A DNA stretch of 64,000 bases from positions 55,367-119,366 of the forward strand of contig CAUZCL010000010.1 of assembly GCA_963578475.1 (NCBI GenBank). Direction: 5' to 3'. The translations under genes and the position numbers were made by a program. Of this stretch, positions 16,836 to 26,900 are shown one piece after another. The stretch is from SMYC01 sp963578475. Its GTDB lineage: Bacteria > Acidobacteriota > Vicinamibacteria > Marinacidobacterales > SMYC01. Under the pieces are notes generated by a model that did not search any database, was not told the origin of the DNA, and worked only from the letters and a program-made list of their open reading frames with translations. Every line of letters begins with the position of its first letter. Position 1 is the stretch's first letter.

Positions 16836-17905
16836 AGGCCTCGGGACCGTTCACGTCTGATTTTACTGATCAAGAGATCCCCGTGAATCTCGCGGCGCCT
16901 GAGCCCAGAAATATCTTCATCAACGGGCATGACGAGCTTGTCCTCGATCTCCATGTTCTGCGAAAGCTCGACGGCTTCCGCTATGACGCATCGCGATATC
17001 TTTGCACCGTTCGGAATCACCACGCCGTCCCAACAAATCGAGTTCTCGATTCGAGCGCTTCGTGCCACACGACAATCCGCGCCGAGAACGACGTGCCCCC
17101 GAAACGAAGCCCGACGATCGATCCGTGTACCACTACCCGCGAGGACTTGCGCCGGATGGTGATTCGGCACGACGCTCACGTTCCAGTCTTCTTCGAAGAA
17201 CCGCTCGCGCGCCATCGTGAGACACGCTGTCCAATAACGTTCAGGGGTATCGATAGTAATCCACGTCGAATTCTGGACACAGGCAACCGCGGCTCTTTTT
17301 TCAATGAGTTGCGGCAAAAGCTCTTTTTCGAGCCCCGCGGGCTCGCCCGAGAGGTAATCGAGTGCGTTCGGCGAGAGGACCCAGACGCCGGCAAACATGA
17401 GCTCTCCATCCTCACTTCCGCTAAGAACGGCGTCGATCCTCCCGTCGGCATCGACGGAGATCGTGGAGTAGTTACTCCCCGATGGTCTCGATCGCAAGAG
17501 CAAGGTGGCGGTCGCCCCGGTCTCGTGATGGGTACGTAAAATGTTCTCGACGTCGAAATCGACAAGCGTGTCGGCGTTCACGAGCAGAAACGCGGCCTCA
17601 CCCGCGAAGTGATGCGAGGCGTGCTTCAACCCGCCCGCCGTTCCCAAGAGCTCGGACTCGACGGATAACTCTATGGCGAGCTCTGGGGGGGCGCACTCGA
17701 GCGCAGCCTCCACCATCTTCGCCTCGTGGTGAAGGTTGACGACGGCTTCCCGCACCCCAGCCCGAGCAAGCCTCCGCAGGACATATTGAATCATGGGTCT
17801 ACCGAGAACCGGCATTGCCGGTTTGGCTCGATTCACCGTCAACGGCCTCAGCCGTTTGCCGGAGCCCGCCGCGAGGACCATAGCTTTTCGAAGCGGGGGC
17901 GTCAT
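16832..17905 (-). CDS. murU: Sugar-1-phosphate nucleotidyltransferase, MurU-like with C-terminal left-handed beta-helix
   Basis: The N-terminal domain is a nucleotidyltransferase: KAMVLAAGSGKRLRPLTVNR with the GxGxRxxPLT loop, AKPAMPVLGRPMIQYVL, LGTAGGLKHA and the metal-binding LLVNADTLVDFD. From about residue 260 there are hexapeptide-type repeats (TRIDRRASFRGHVVLGADCR and IENSICWDGVVIPNGAKISR), an extension that Pseudomonas MurU lacks. It overlaps the CYTH gene by four bases upstream and the AmgK-like kinase by four downstream. The pairing suggests UDP-MurNAc formation from recycled MurNAc, though GDP- or dTDP-sugar activity cannot be excluded. It has a paralogue-like counterpart at 30323-31489. 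Confidence 0.78.
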   Translation of the reverse strand: MTPPLRKAMVLAAGSGKRLRPLTVNRAKPAMPVLGRPMIQYVLRRLARAGVREAVVNLHHEAKMVEAALECAPPELAIELSVESELLGTAGGLKHASHHFAGEAAFLLVNADTLVDFDVENILRTHHETGATATLLLRSRPSGSNYSTISVDADGRIDAVLSGSEDGELMFAGVWVLSPNALDYLSGEPAGLEKELLPQLIEKRAAVACVQNSTWITIDTPERYWTACLTMARERFFEEDWNVSVVPNHHPAQVLAGSGTRIDRRASFRGHVVLGADCRVARSARIENSICWDGVVIPNGAKISRCVIAEAVELSQNMEIEDKLVMPVDEDISGLRRREIHGDLLISKIRRERSRGL

Positions 17906-18477
17906 GACGGTGTCGACGGGTCCTCTGGGAACACCATGAACTCGGGCGCTCCGGGCGTGGCGTCGCGATGCAGCTCATAGAGGTGGGGATAGCTGAGATT
18001 GATGGCATCCTCCATGTCAAGGCCGAGCCAGCCCGCCAACTCCGTGATGATCGCGGGCGTCGCCTCGATCTCAAGAAAAACACCCATAGGGGTCTCGTCA
18101 ACCGTTAGGATGGCTGACCCGACACGATAGATTGCTCGGTACTTCTCGTAGCGGAAACACTCGACGAGGCCGAGAGCCTCGAAAATCGCCTCGACCGCGT
18201 CTGCGTCGCGGAGAAAGGTCTCGAACTCACGACGCTGCTTGATCCGACCGCTCCCATGATGAGGCCCCTTCCACGTGAGCCAAGCCTCGTCCCCCACGCG
18301 GCGCAGGCGGAGCGCTTCGTCTCGCTTGCGGAGCCGCTTATCCGAGTGGTCGTAGAGCACGTTCTGCTCGAAATGACGCGGTTTCTCGATATGGGCCCCG
18401 ATCGCCTCGAGCTCGGCCGTTCCATCTCGCGCCTCCCGCAGGCGAAACTTGACTTCTTGTTCGAGCAGTATGGTCAA
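17902..18477 (-). CDS. CYTH-domain protein (class IV adenylate cyclase / thiamine-triphosphatase superfamily)
   Basis: About 191 residues show the CYTH hallmark ExExK at the N-terminus (EQEVKFRL), then HFEQNVLYDHSDKRL, ALRLRRVGDEAWLTWKGP and RREFETFLRD, and later FLEIEATPAIITELAGWLGL. These charged strands form the triphosphate tunnel that hydrolyses or cyclises organic or inorganic triphosphates with divalent metal. A TTG at 18477 preceded by GAGGG is the preferred start, and a TTG at 18489 would add four residues. The gene overlaps the MurU-like gene by four bases. The true substrate (triphosphate, thiamine triphosphate or ATP) cannot be told from sequence. Confidence 0.85.
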   Translation of the reverse strand: MTILLEQEVKFRLREARDGTAELEAIGAHIEKPRHFEQNVLYDHSDKRLRKRDEALRLRRVGDEAWLTWKGPHHGSGRIKQRREFETFLRDADAVEAIFEALGLVECFRYEKYRAIYRVGSAILTVDETPMGVFLEIEATPAIITELAGWLGLDMEDAINLSYPHLYELHRDATPGAPEFMVFPEDPSTPS

Positions 18478-18592
18478 TAGAGCCCTCAACTAGAGACCGA
18501 AGTGTATGTCGCCCCTCCGGGACGACGCAATCGTGGCGCCGCCGGGCCTCGATCTTCGAAGCTTTAGTTTCAGATACCCGGCCGTGGAGACG

Positions 18593-21500
18593 TTACGTTG
18601 CAGAGGCCATGGCTTCGGCTGGAGCCTCTTCTCCTTCGACGAAGTTGACCGAAACCAGCTTCGAGACTCCCGGCTCTTCCATCGTGATACCGAAGAGGTG
18701 GTCCGCCGTCTCCATTGTTTTGCGGTGATGGGTGATGATGATGAATTGCGTCGTATCTCGAAGCTCGCCCACCATATTGACGAAGCGGCCGACATTGGCG
18801 TCGTCGAGCGGCGCATCCACCTCGTCGAGAAGACAGAAAGGCGATGGCCGATAGCGGAAGATCGCGAACAAAAGCGCAATGGCGATCATTGCTTTCTCGC
18901 CGCCCGACAATAGCAGCACATTTTGGAGGGTCTTTCCGGGTGGCTGAGCAATGATGTCGATGCCGCTCTCGAGAGCGTTCTCCTCGTCCACGAGCCGCAA
19001 GCCGGCGCTGCCACCGCCGAAGAGCTGGCGAAATGTTATGACGAATTCCCTATTGATAATATCGAAGGCTTCTTGAAAACGCTGGCGGGACGTGCGATCG
19101 ATGCGGCCAATCGCCGTCTCGGTGCTCTCGATAGAGTCGAGGAGATCCTGTCGCTGCTTTGTGACGAATTCGTGGCGTGTCTCGAGCTCGCGATATTCTT
19201 CGTCCGCCATCGGATTGACGGGGCCAATAGCATCGACCTTCGTCTTGAGATCTTTGAGCTCCACCTGGATTTCGTCATCGTCGCGCAGAAGCTCGACGGG
19301 GGTGAGGAGACCGGCCGCATCCTGAAGCGACATGGCAAAAGCACTCTCGAAGCTCTCCTTCAAATGTTTGAGCTCCGACTCTTCCTTGGCGAGGTCGACG
19401 GCTTCGTGCGAGCGTTGCTCGCGCACTTCCTCGAGCTCGCTGCGCCGCGCCTTGAGAGCGGTTTCCGTCGTCTCGACCCGCTCGCGTAAACCCGTCACGC
19501 GGGAATCGAGCTTGCGCACGACGTTTTCTTTGACGCCGCGCGAGGCGACCGAGGACTTCAGCTCCGACCCCGCCGTAACGACGGCTTCGCCGAGCTGCGC
19601 TTTACGACTCGTCAAGCTTTCTTGCTCTCGGCCGTTCCGCTCGAGGCGCAATCCGAGCTCCGCAGCGCCTTCCTCGAGACGCAGCACATCGACGCGCACC
19701 GCATCGCGGCGCTCCTTCAGCGCGGCGAGCCTCAAGGCTTCTTCGGCGGCACGGACTTGAAGCTCTTCCACGCTCGTGCGCCGCTCGGCGAACTCGCCGC
19801 GCAACGCGTCGAAACTGTCCTCCGCGCCCGCTTTCTGCTTCTCCTCAACGTCAAGGGCAGATTCCATCTCGGTGCGTTTGGCCGCGAGCGTTGTCTTTTC
19901 AGATTCCGCGCGGGCGCGCTCCCCCGCTAGAACGTCATGCTTACGCTCGAGCCGCTCGTTCTCCTCGATGAGCTGGTCTCTTTTGTGCTCTAGGCCCACC
20001 AGTTTTTTTTCGAGGTCATGCTGCTGATCGCCTACGCTCATAAGTCGACTCGACACGCGTTCGAGCTCGATTTTTCGCCCCCCGCGGCGTCCGCTGGCCA
20101 CCTCAAGTTGACCCTTTGCCGCCGCGACCGCTTCGTGGAGCTCACGAATTTCGCGTTTGGTTTGAAGCAGACCTTCACTCGCTCCACCGGGACCGATGCC
20201 GACGACCCCGAAAGGAGTCACGACTTCGCCGCCCAAAGTGACGTAAGAGACTTGCTCCTCCCGATAACAGCCGAGCGCCTGTGCGAAATTCTCAACGACG
20301 ATCGCGTCGGGAAGAGGCACCACGTTCGACGTCCAGCTCACGAATTCGCTCAAACGGCCGACGATCCCGGAGAGACCTCGCTCTCGAAGTGTGGAAATTA
20401 CCGTCGTGAGATCGGGAGGAGGCGAGTACGGCAGGGATTCGACGAGAAGCTCGGAACGTTCTGCATCCTGTTCTTCTCCAAGCAGCTCACGGGCACGACG
20501 GACGTCGTCTTCGTTCTCGACTCGGATTCTCTGGAGCGCGGTGGCGAAAAACGCTTCCGCGGCACGCTCGAAACGCTCTTCGACCTCGAGCGCGTCGGCG
20601 ACGGAGCCTTTCACCCGCACACCGTGCGCCGCCCCGCGAGACAATAGCAACCTAGCCCCGCTTCCGAAATGGGCCCGCGCCGAAACGAGCTCCTGGAGCG
20701 ACGTCAGCCGAGCCGAAAGCCCGGACAGCGCTTCCTTGTCAGAAACCATGCGCGTGTCGAGCGCCTCGAGCTGCTCTCGCGCGGCCGACGCCTTTGCTTC
20801 GAGCTCGCTGCGCTCCACGGCGAGCTTTGCCCCCATTTGTTCTTGCGCGTCGAGCTCACCTTTGGTCTCGCCGAGCATCGACCCGAGACGTGACCGCTCG
20901 GCGCCGACTTCACGTGTCTCCTCGAAGAGCTTGAGGAGCTCCGCCGAGACTTTGTCTGCATTCGCGAGCACGCCTTGAAGAAAATTATGCAAAGCGGCGA
21001 TCTTACTGATGCGATGCATGATCTCGGAGCGGCGCTCTTCGATTTTAGACTCGAGCTCCGCGAGGGACAGGCTCGCCTCTTTCAGAAGCCCCTGTTGCTT
21101 GTGCGTCCGCTCTTCCCGCCCTTCTAGATCCCCACAGAGCGCCGTTTCTTCTTTTTGGCGCGTTTGGAGCTGCTCGAGCACCGGCCCTCGACGGGCATCG
21201 AGCTCTTTCATTTCCGTCTCGAGCTGGGCGCGTCGCTGGTCGAGCTCCACGAGTTGGCCTTTGTGGCGCACGATGGATTGGTCGAGACGCTCGATGGTGA
21301 GCTCGAGTTGATGCAAAGCCTCACGCCCATCAGTCAAAGCAACTTCACCATCCGCCTGGGCGAGACGCGTGCGTTCGAGGTGGCCCTCGGCGAGGGTGAG
21401 ACTCGTCGAGCGACGAAACTCTTCGTCGGAAATTCTGGCGAGCCTCGTGCGGAAGCGTTTGAGCGTTTGCTCCTGAAGCTCCGCGCGTTTGACGGAAAAA

Positions 21501-22207
21501 ATTTGCTCGAGACGATCCATCGCCTTTCGGAGACGATTGTAACGGCGAGCTTTACTGGCCTGGCGCTTCAAAGAGCTCATCTGGCGAGTGATCTCATACA
21601 CGATGTCGTTGACGCGCAAAAGATTCTGCTGGGCAGCCGAGAGCTTGAGCTCGGCCGCACGGCGCCGCGATTTGTATTTCGTGATCCCGGCGGCTTCTTC
21701 GATGATGGTGCGGCGGTCGGTCGGCTTGCTGGAGAGAATGAGCCCTATCTTTCCTTGCTCGATGATGGCGTAAGCTTTCGAGCCAACACCTGTCCCCATA
21801 AAGAGGTCCTGAACGTCCCGGAGGCGGCTGACTTTACCGTCGAGAAGATATTCGCTCTCGCCCGAGCGATGGAGGCGCCGGGTGACGAGCACTTCACCCC
21901 GTTTCGAACTCTCAGTCTCGCCCTTTTTCGTCCGCACGGGCACACTTACATTCGAGACTCGAAGATTTACTTCCGCGAGCGACAGCGCCGGCCGTGTCTC
22001 GCTACCGTTGAAGATGAACTCCTCCATCTTCTGGCCACGTAAGGTCTTGGCGCTCTGCTCGCCCAGGACCCAGCCTATAGCGTCAGCGACGTTGCTCTTG
22101 CCACAGCCGTTCGGCCCAACGATGGCCGTGACGCCCTTGTGAAACGCCAGCTCGGCCCGTTCGCTGAAACTCTTGAAACCTGTGATGTCGACTCGTTCAA
22201 GCTTCAT
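18593..22207 (-). CDS. smc: Chromosome segregation ATPase SMC
   Basis: SMC dimers with ScpAB form the bacterial condensin that loops and segregates DNA. About 1204 residues show the N-terminal Walker A GPNGCGKSNVADAIGWVLGE near residue 33, long coiled coils, a hinge at about 505-650 (GVRVKGSVADALEVEERFER), a second coiled coil, and the C-terminal ABC signature LLSGGEKAMIAIALLFAIFR near residue 1098 with Walker B CLLDEVDAPLDD. The ATG at 22207 gives the canonical MKLERVDITGFKSF start. An upstream extension to 22270 is unlikely. The CYTH-murU-amgK set follows after about 115 bases. scpA and scpB are not in the window. Confidence 0.97.
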   Translation of the reverse strand: MKLERVDITGFKSFSERAELAFHKGVTAIVGPNGCGKSNVADAIGWVLGEQSAKTLRGQKMEEFIFNGSETRPALSLAEVNLRVSNVSVPVRTKKGETESSKRGEVLVTRRLHRSGESEYLLDGKVSRLRDVQDLFMGTGVGSKAYAIIEQGKIGLILSSKPTDRRTIIEEAAGITKYKSRRRAAELKLSAAQQNLLRVNDIVYEITRQMSSLKRQASKARRYNRLRKAMDRLEQIFSVKRAELQEQTLKRFRTRLARISDEEFRRSTSLTLAEGHLERTRLAQADGEVALTDGREALHQLELTIERLDQSIVRHKGQLVELDQRRAQLETEMKELDARRGPVLEQLQTRQKEETALCGDLEGREERTHKQQGLLKEASLSLAELESKIEERRSEIMHRISKIAALHNFLQGVLANADKVSAELLKLFEETREVGAERSRLGSMLGETKGELDAQEQMGAKLAVERSELEAKASAAREQLEALDTRMVSDKEALSGLSARLTSLQELVSARAHFGSGARLLLSRGAAHGVRVKGSVADALEVEERFERAAEAFFATALQRIRVENEDDVRRARELLGEEQDAERSELLVESLPYSPPPDLTTVISTLRERGLSGIVGRLSEFVSWTSNVVPLPDAIVVENFAQALGCYREEQVSYVTLGGEVVTPFGVVGIGPGGASEGLLQTKREIRELHEAVAAAKGQLEVASGRRGGRKIELERVSSRLMSVGDQQHDLEKKLVGLEHKRDQLIEENERLERKHDVLAGERARAESEKTTLAAKRTEMESALDVEEKQKAGAEDSFDALRGEFAERRTSVEELQVRAAEEALRLAALKERRDAVRVDVLRLEEGAAELGLRLERNGREQESLTSRKAQLGEAVVTAGSELKSSVASRGVKENVVRKLDSRVTGLRERVETTETALKARRSELEEVREQRSHEAVDLAKEESELKHLKESFESAFAMSLQDAAGLLTPVELLRDDDEIQVELKDLKTKVDAIGPVNPMADEEYRELETRHEFVTKQRQDLLDSIESTETAIGRIDRTSRQRFQEAFDIINREFVITFRQLFGGGSAGLRLVDEENALESGIDIIAQPPGKTLQNVLLLSGGEKAMIAIALLFAIFRYRPSPFCLLDEVDAPLDDANVGRFVNMVGELRDTTQFIIITHHRKTMETADHLFGITMEEPGVSKLVSVNFVEGEEAPAEAMASAT

Positions 22208-22388
22208 GTTGACCCCGGAAGATGTAAAGTTTAGCACAGGCCTCGCGCCGAGCCCAAGGCAAAACAACAAGATATAGTAGACAGATTAATGATTTACCCC
22301 AAGATACTGAAGCAGTGGAAGAAAGCTACCCGCCTATGCTAGTTTGTAAAAAGATGAACTCCATGCCGACAAACGGCTAGTTTTGAAC

Positions 22389-24704
22389 ATGCTGCGGATC
22401 CTCGACCGCTACGTACTGCGTGAAGTGTTCCCGAGCTTCATCTTGGGGATAGGCGTCTTTACTTTCGTCATCCTGCTGAACGAGATCCTGCGCTTCGCCC
22501 AGAGGATCGTGAGCCAATCGGCGTCATTGGCGGACACGCTCAGCATCTTGCTACATCTGCTCCCGAGCGTGCTCTGTTTGACCATCCCGATGGGCTTCTT
22601 GCTCGGGGTACTCATAGCACTCGGCCGACTCGCCGCGGATAGCGAAATCATCGCGATGCGAGCGAGTGGAGTGAGTCTGTACCGGCTGCTCACCCCAATA
22701 TTGGTGGCGGCAACGATCGCCTGGGGCGCGTCGTCCTACCTTATTGTTGAAGTGCTGCCGGACTCGAATCAGCACGTCCGCCAGCTCTTCTTCAAAATTC
22801 TGACGTCCCAAGCGGGCACTGAAGTCCGGCCGCGGGTGTTCTACGACCGGCTTTTCCCGAACCTCATGTTTCTCGTGCTCGACACGCCGACGGGCGTGGG
22901 CTACTGGGAGAACGTGATCCTCGCGGACTTATCGGACCCACAATCACCCCGCGTGACTTTCGCCAGCCAGGGACAGCTCCTCATCGACGCCGAGGAGCGG
23001 ACGGCGACGTTTTATCTGAAAGACGCTGAGCTGCATCAGGTCTCGCATCGCAAGCCAGCGGAATATCAGCGACAGGTTTCGAAGGAGATCTTTCTTCCGC
23101 TACCGACGCAAACCTTCTTCCCACCCGAGGACATCAACGTGCCGCGGGGAGCACGCGAGCTCAGCTTGAGCCAACTGCGTCAGTCTTACGCCGAAACCGA
23201 GCTCCCGATTTATTTGACCGAGATCCACAAGAAATTCTCGATTCCATTTGCTTGTTTCGTTTTTGGGGTGCTCGGCCTCGCGCTCGGGATCAGCAATCGA
23301 CGAGACGGTCGTTCATGGGGCTTCATCGTGAGCCTAGCCGTCATCTTTAGCTACTACATCATCATCGATGTTGGCGAGAACATGGCGGTCACCGGACGCC
23401 TGTCGCCTTTTCTCGGGATGTGGACACCCAATATCCTTCTCGGCGGTGTGGCCATCGCGCTCCTGATACGCGCGGCGCGGGAATCTCGAGGAGCCGTATT
23501 TTTAGGGATCGACACGCTTTGGCCGAGCCTCGCCGCGAAGCTCCACTCTCTCCGCAAGAGACGAGCGGCCACCCCCGACCGCACCGGCGTCGTGGTCCGC
23601 GTCCCACGGATGAGCTTGCGTTTCCCGAACACGCTCGACCGCTATATTGGCCGCGAGTTCGCGCGCTTCTTTTTGCTGATCCTCGTAGCACTCGTGAGCG
23701 TCTACATCCTTGGTTTGCTCATCGATGTGATAGCCGACGCATTCGAGCACAACGTGCAGGGAACGGTCGTTCTTCAATATCTCGCTTTTGCCCAGCCGCA
23801 GATTCTATTTCATATGTTGCCTCTCTCCACCCTCATGGCAACCCTGGTCTGTTTCGCCATCTTGACGAAGACGAGTGAGATCACGGCAGCGAAAGCTGGG
23901 GGGGTGAGCCTCTACCGGCTATCCGTGCCCGTTATCCTGATAGGGATCACGGTGAGCGCGGGCTGTTTCGCGCTCCAAGAATATTGGCTTCCCTACGCCA
24001 ATCGCCGCGCAGCCGAGCTCCGCGACGAGATCAAAAACCGCCCCGTTCAAACCCACAACGTCTTGAATCGTCAATGGATGATGGGAGAAGGGCAAGAGCT
24101 CTACAACTACGCCTACTACGATTCGAATCTACGGAAGTTCAGCGGCCTCGCGGTCTACAAGTTCCAGACCGAGCCATTCACCATCACCGAGCGTCTCTAT
24201 GCTCAAGAAGCTCAATGGGAGTCGGAGCAGGGCGCGTGGATTTTCTCTCGGGGATGGAAGCGTAATTTCGTGGAAGGCGGGAAGTTTGAGCGCTTCGAGA
24301 CGCTCCCCATCCACGACATGGAGCCGCCACCTTACTTCGTCAAAGAGGTCAAGCGCTCCGATCAGATGACTTATCTGGAGCTCACCCGCTACGTCGACGA
24401 TATGCAGCAGGCAGGCTATGACGTTGTCCCCCTTCGCGTGGCCCAACAGGCGAAGTTCTCCTTCCCACTAGCTGCAATGGTAACGGTGCTCATTGCGATA
24501 CCCTTCTCGTTTGCCCCGGGAAAAAAAGGCGCACTCTACGGCATCGGTATCGCCATCGCGATCGGCTTGGTCTATTACGTAACGACCCGCGTTTTCGCTT
24601 TCATGGGCGAGATGGCGTTCCTCCCGCCGGTCTTGGCCGCCTGGGCACCCAACGTGCTCTTCAGCATCGCGGCCCTATACGGGCTCTTCAACGTCCGCAC
24701 GTAG
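22389..24704 (+). CDS. LptF-LptG single-chain fusion, lipopolysaccharide export permease
   Basis: About 771 residues contain two complete YjgP/YjgQ permease units in one chain. The first (about 1-370) begins MLRILDRYVLREVFPSFILG and has LTIPMGFLLGVLIALGRLAA and MRASGVSLYRLLTP. The second (about 410-771) begins TLDRYIGREFARFFLLILVA and has MLPLSTLMATLVCFAILTKT and AAKAGGVSLYRLSVP. Each unit has paired membrane helices around a periplasmic beta-jellyroll region. In E. coli LptF and LptG are separate and pair with LptB2 to extract LPS from the inner membrane. Here one polypeptide supplies both. The gene is divergent from smc. A TTG at 22383 is an alternative start. Confidence 0.9.
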   Translation: MLRILDRYVLREVFPSFILGIGVFTFVILLNEILRFAQRIVSQSASLADTLSILLHLLPSVLCLTIPMGFLLGVLIALGRLAADSEIIAMRASGVSLYRLLTPILVAATIAWGASSYLIVEVLPDSNQHVRQLFFKILTSQAGTEVRPRVFYDRLFPNLMFLVLDTPTGVGYWENVILADLSDPQSPRVTFASQGQLLIDAEERTATFYLKDAELHQVSHRKPAEYQRQVSKEIFLPLPTQTFFPPEDINVPRGARELSLSQLRQSYAETELPIYLTEIHKKFSIPFACFVFGVLGLALGISNRRDGRSWGFIVSLAVIFSYYIIIDVGENMAVTGRLSPFLGMWTPNILLGGVAIALLIRAARESRGAVFLGIDTLWPSLAAKLHSLRKRRAATPDRTGVVVRVPRMSLRFPNTLDRYIGREFARFFLLILVALVSVYILGLLIDVIADAFEHNVQGTVVLQYLAFAQPQILFHMLPLSTLMATLVCFAILTKTSEITAAKAGGVSLYRLSVPVILIGITVSAGCFALQEYWLPYANRRAAELRDEIKNRPVQTHNVLNRQWMMGEGQELYNYAYYDSNLRKFSGLAVYKFQTEPFTITERLYAQEAQWESEQGAWIFSRGWKRNFVEGGKFERFETLPIHDMEPPPYFVKEVKRSDQMTYLELTRYVDDMQQAGYDVVPLRVAQQAKFSFPLAAMVTVLIAIPFSFAPGKKGALYGIGIAIAIGLVYYVTTRVFAFMGEMAFLPPVLAAWAPNVLFSIAALYGLFNVRT

Positions 24705-24768
24705 ATCGTGGGCTTGAGGCTTGTTGGGGTGTCGGAGATCCTATATCGTTCGATTCGGCGATTTGGGA

Positions 24769-25317
24769 TAGACCAGGCGCGGCCAATACTTGGATAGCTA
24801 TGGCAAGGGCGGTGACCTGTTGTATCGATGGGGTAACCCAGCTAATTACGACCGCGGCAGCGAAGACGACCGCACTCTTTTCCTTCAGCACGACGTGCAG
24901 TGGATCCACCCGGGCCTTCCCAGAGCTGGGAACATATTGATATTCAACAATGGCGATGAAGATTCGCGGCCGCATTCGACCGTCGTCGAGCTCACACCGG
25001 AGGTGGATCCAGATGGCAGCTACGAGGCAACAGACGACATGCCGTATGGCCCCAAAACTCTGGTCTGGGAATACAACCCCAAGCCGCCAGAACGGTTCTT
25101 CTCATGGTACATCTTGGACGCTCAGCGCCTGCCGAACGGAAATACGCTGATCAATCAAGGTGCCGGCGCCAAACTGCGTGAAGTGACGCCATCCGGCGAT
25201 ATCGTTTGGGAATACGTCTACAAGAACGAAGTCGACGCTCCGCATACCCTGTATCGTGCGAACAAATACCCGATCGACTACCCCGGACTCGCAGGCCTGA
25301 TTCCAAGCAGCGAGTAA
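24769..25317 (+). pseudogene. Arylsulfotransferase (ASST-like) C-terminal remnant
   Basis: The frame, open only after a stop at 24769-24771, encodes about 175 residues of an arylsulfotransferase-type beta-propeller end: SYGKGGDLLYRWGNPANYDR, then LFLQHDVQWIHPGLPRAGNI, LIFNNGDEDSRPHSTVVELT and NGNTLINQGAGAKLREVTPS. The family normally has 400-600 residues and a signal peptide. The N-terminal two thirds, including the usual start, are missing. No convincing start codon with a ribosome site is present (a TTG at 24790 is the first candidate). This is most simply a truncated gene left by deletion or insertion. Confidence 0.75.
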
Positions 25318-25452
25318 GCCTTCGCCAGCAACGAGAGGCGGATGAAACGGTTCGCTCGCGAGGCGGAAGTGTTGGCCTCGCTGAACCATCCGAACATCGC
25401 GTCCATCTACGGGCTCGAAGAACTGAAGCGACTCGTGCCCACGAATAATTGA
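25318..25452 (+). pseudogene. Ser/Thr protein kinase N-lobe remnant
   Basis: Directly after the arylsulfotransferase stop, in the same frame, 44 codons read AFASNERRMKRFAREAEVLA then SLNHPNIASIYGLEELKRLV before a TGA. The REAEVLASLNHPNIASIYGLEE segment is the alpha-C helix region of bacterial Pkn2-type kinases. The glycine loop, catalytic loop and everything downstream are absent. It is too short to function and marks a second broken gene next to the first. Confidence 0.7.
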
Positions 25453-25540
25453 GAAAACCCGTGGCGGACAGCCTGGACCGCTCGCAAGCCGGGAGAACGA
25501 GCGAGCGCCCTTTTAGAATGCAAGCTACGGACTCTTTCCT

Positions 25541-25600
25541 CTTCTTTGCTTTTCTTCGCGCCTTTGCGACTTTGCGTTACGCTTTTTGAATATTGATCGC
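25541..25600. repeat. Dispersed repeat (cgcctttgcg / ttacgcttttt / attgatcgc)
   Basis: The segment gcgcctttgcgactttgcgt continuing tacgctttttgaatattgatcgc closely resembles 3281-3329 near groES. A shorter relative (gtacgttacgcttttcgcta) lies near 52101-52120. It lies in the gap downstream of metK. The rest of 25453-25609 shows nothing else recognisable. Confidence 0.7.
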
Positions 25601-25609
25601 TTAATTAGC

Positions 25610-26764
<1,155 letters not shown>

Positions 26765-26900
26765 CCATTTTCCTCCTGTCGAGATCTTATCGCAGGCGAC
26801 AAAAGCGGCATTTTACGCATAACCTCCTGAAGAACGCAATTGTTGCGAAAAAAGACACAGAAGACTTGCTTCTGCCTTCCCTTTTGCGATTGAATCGCCC

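Noticed and set aside
26765..26900. SAM riboswitch upstream of metK
   Set aside because: The 135-base leader shows none of the conserved core of SAM-I or other classes I could recognise.
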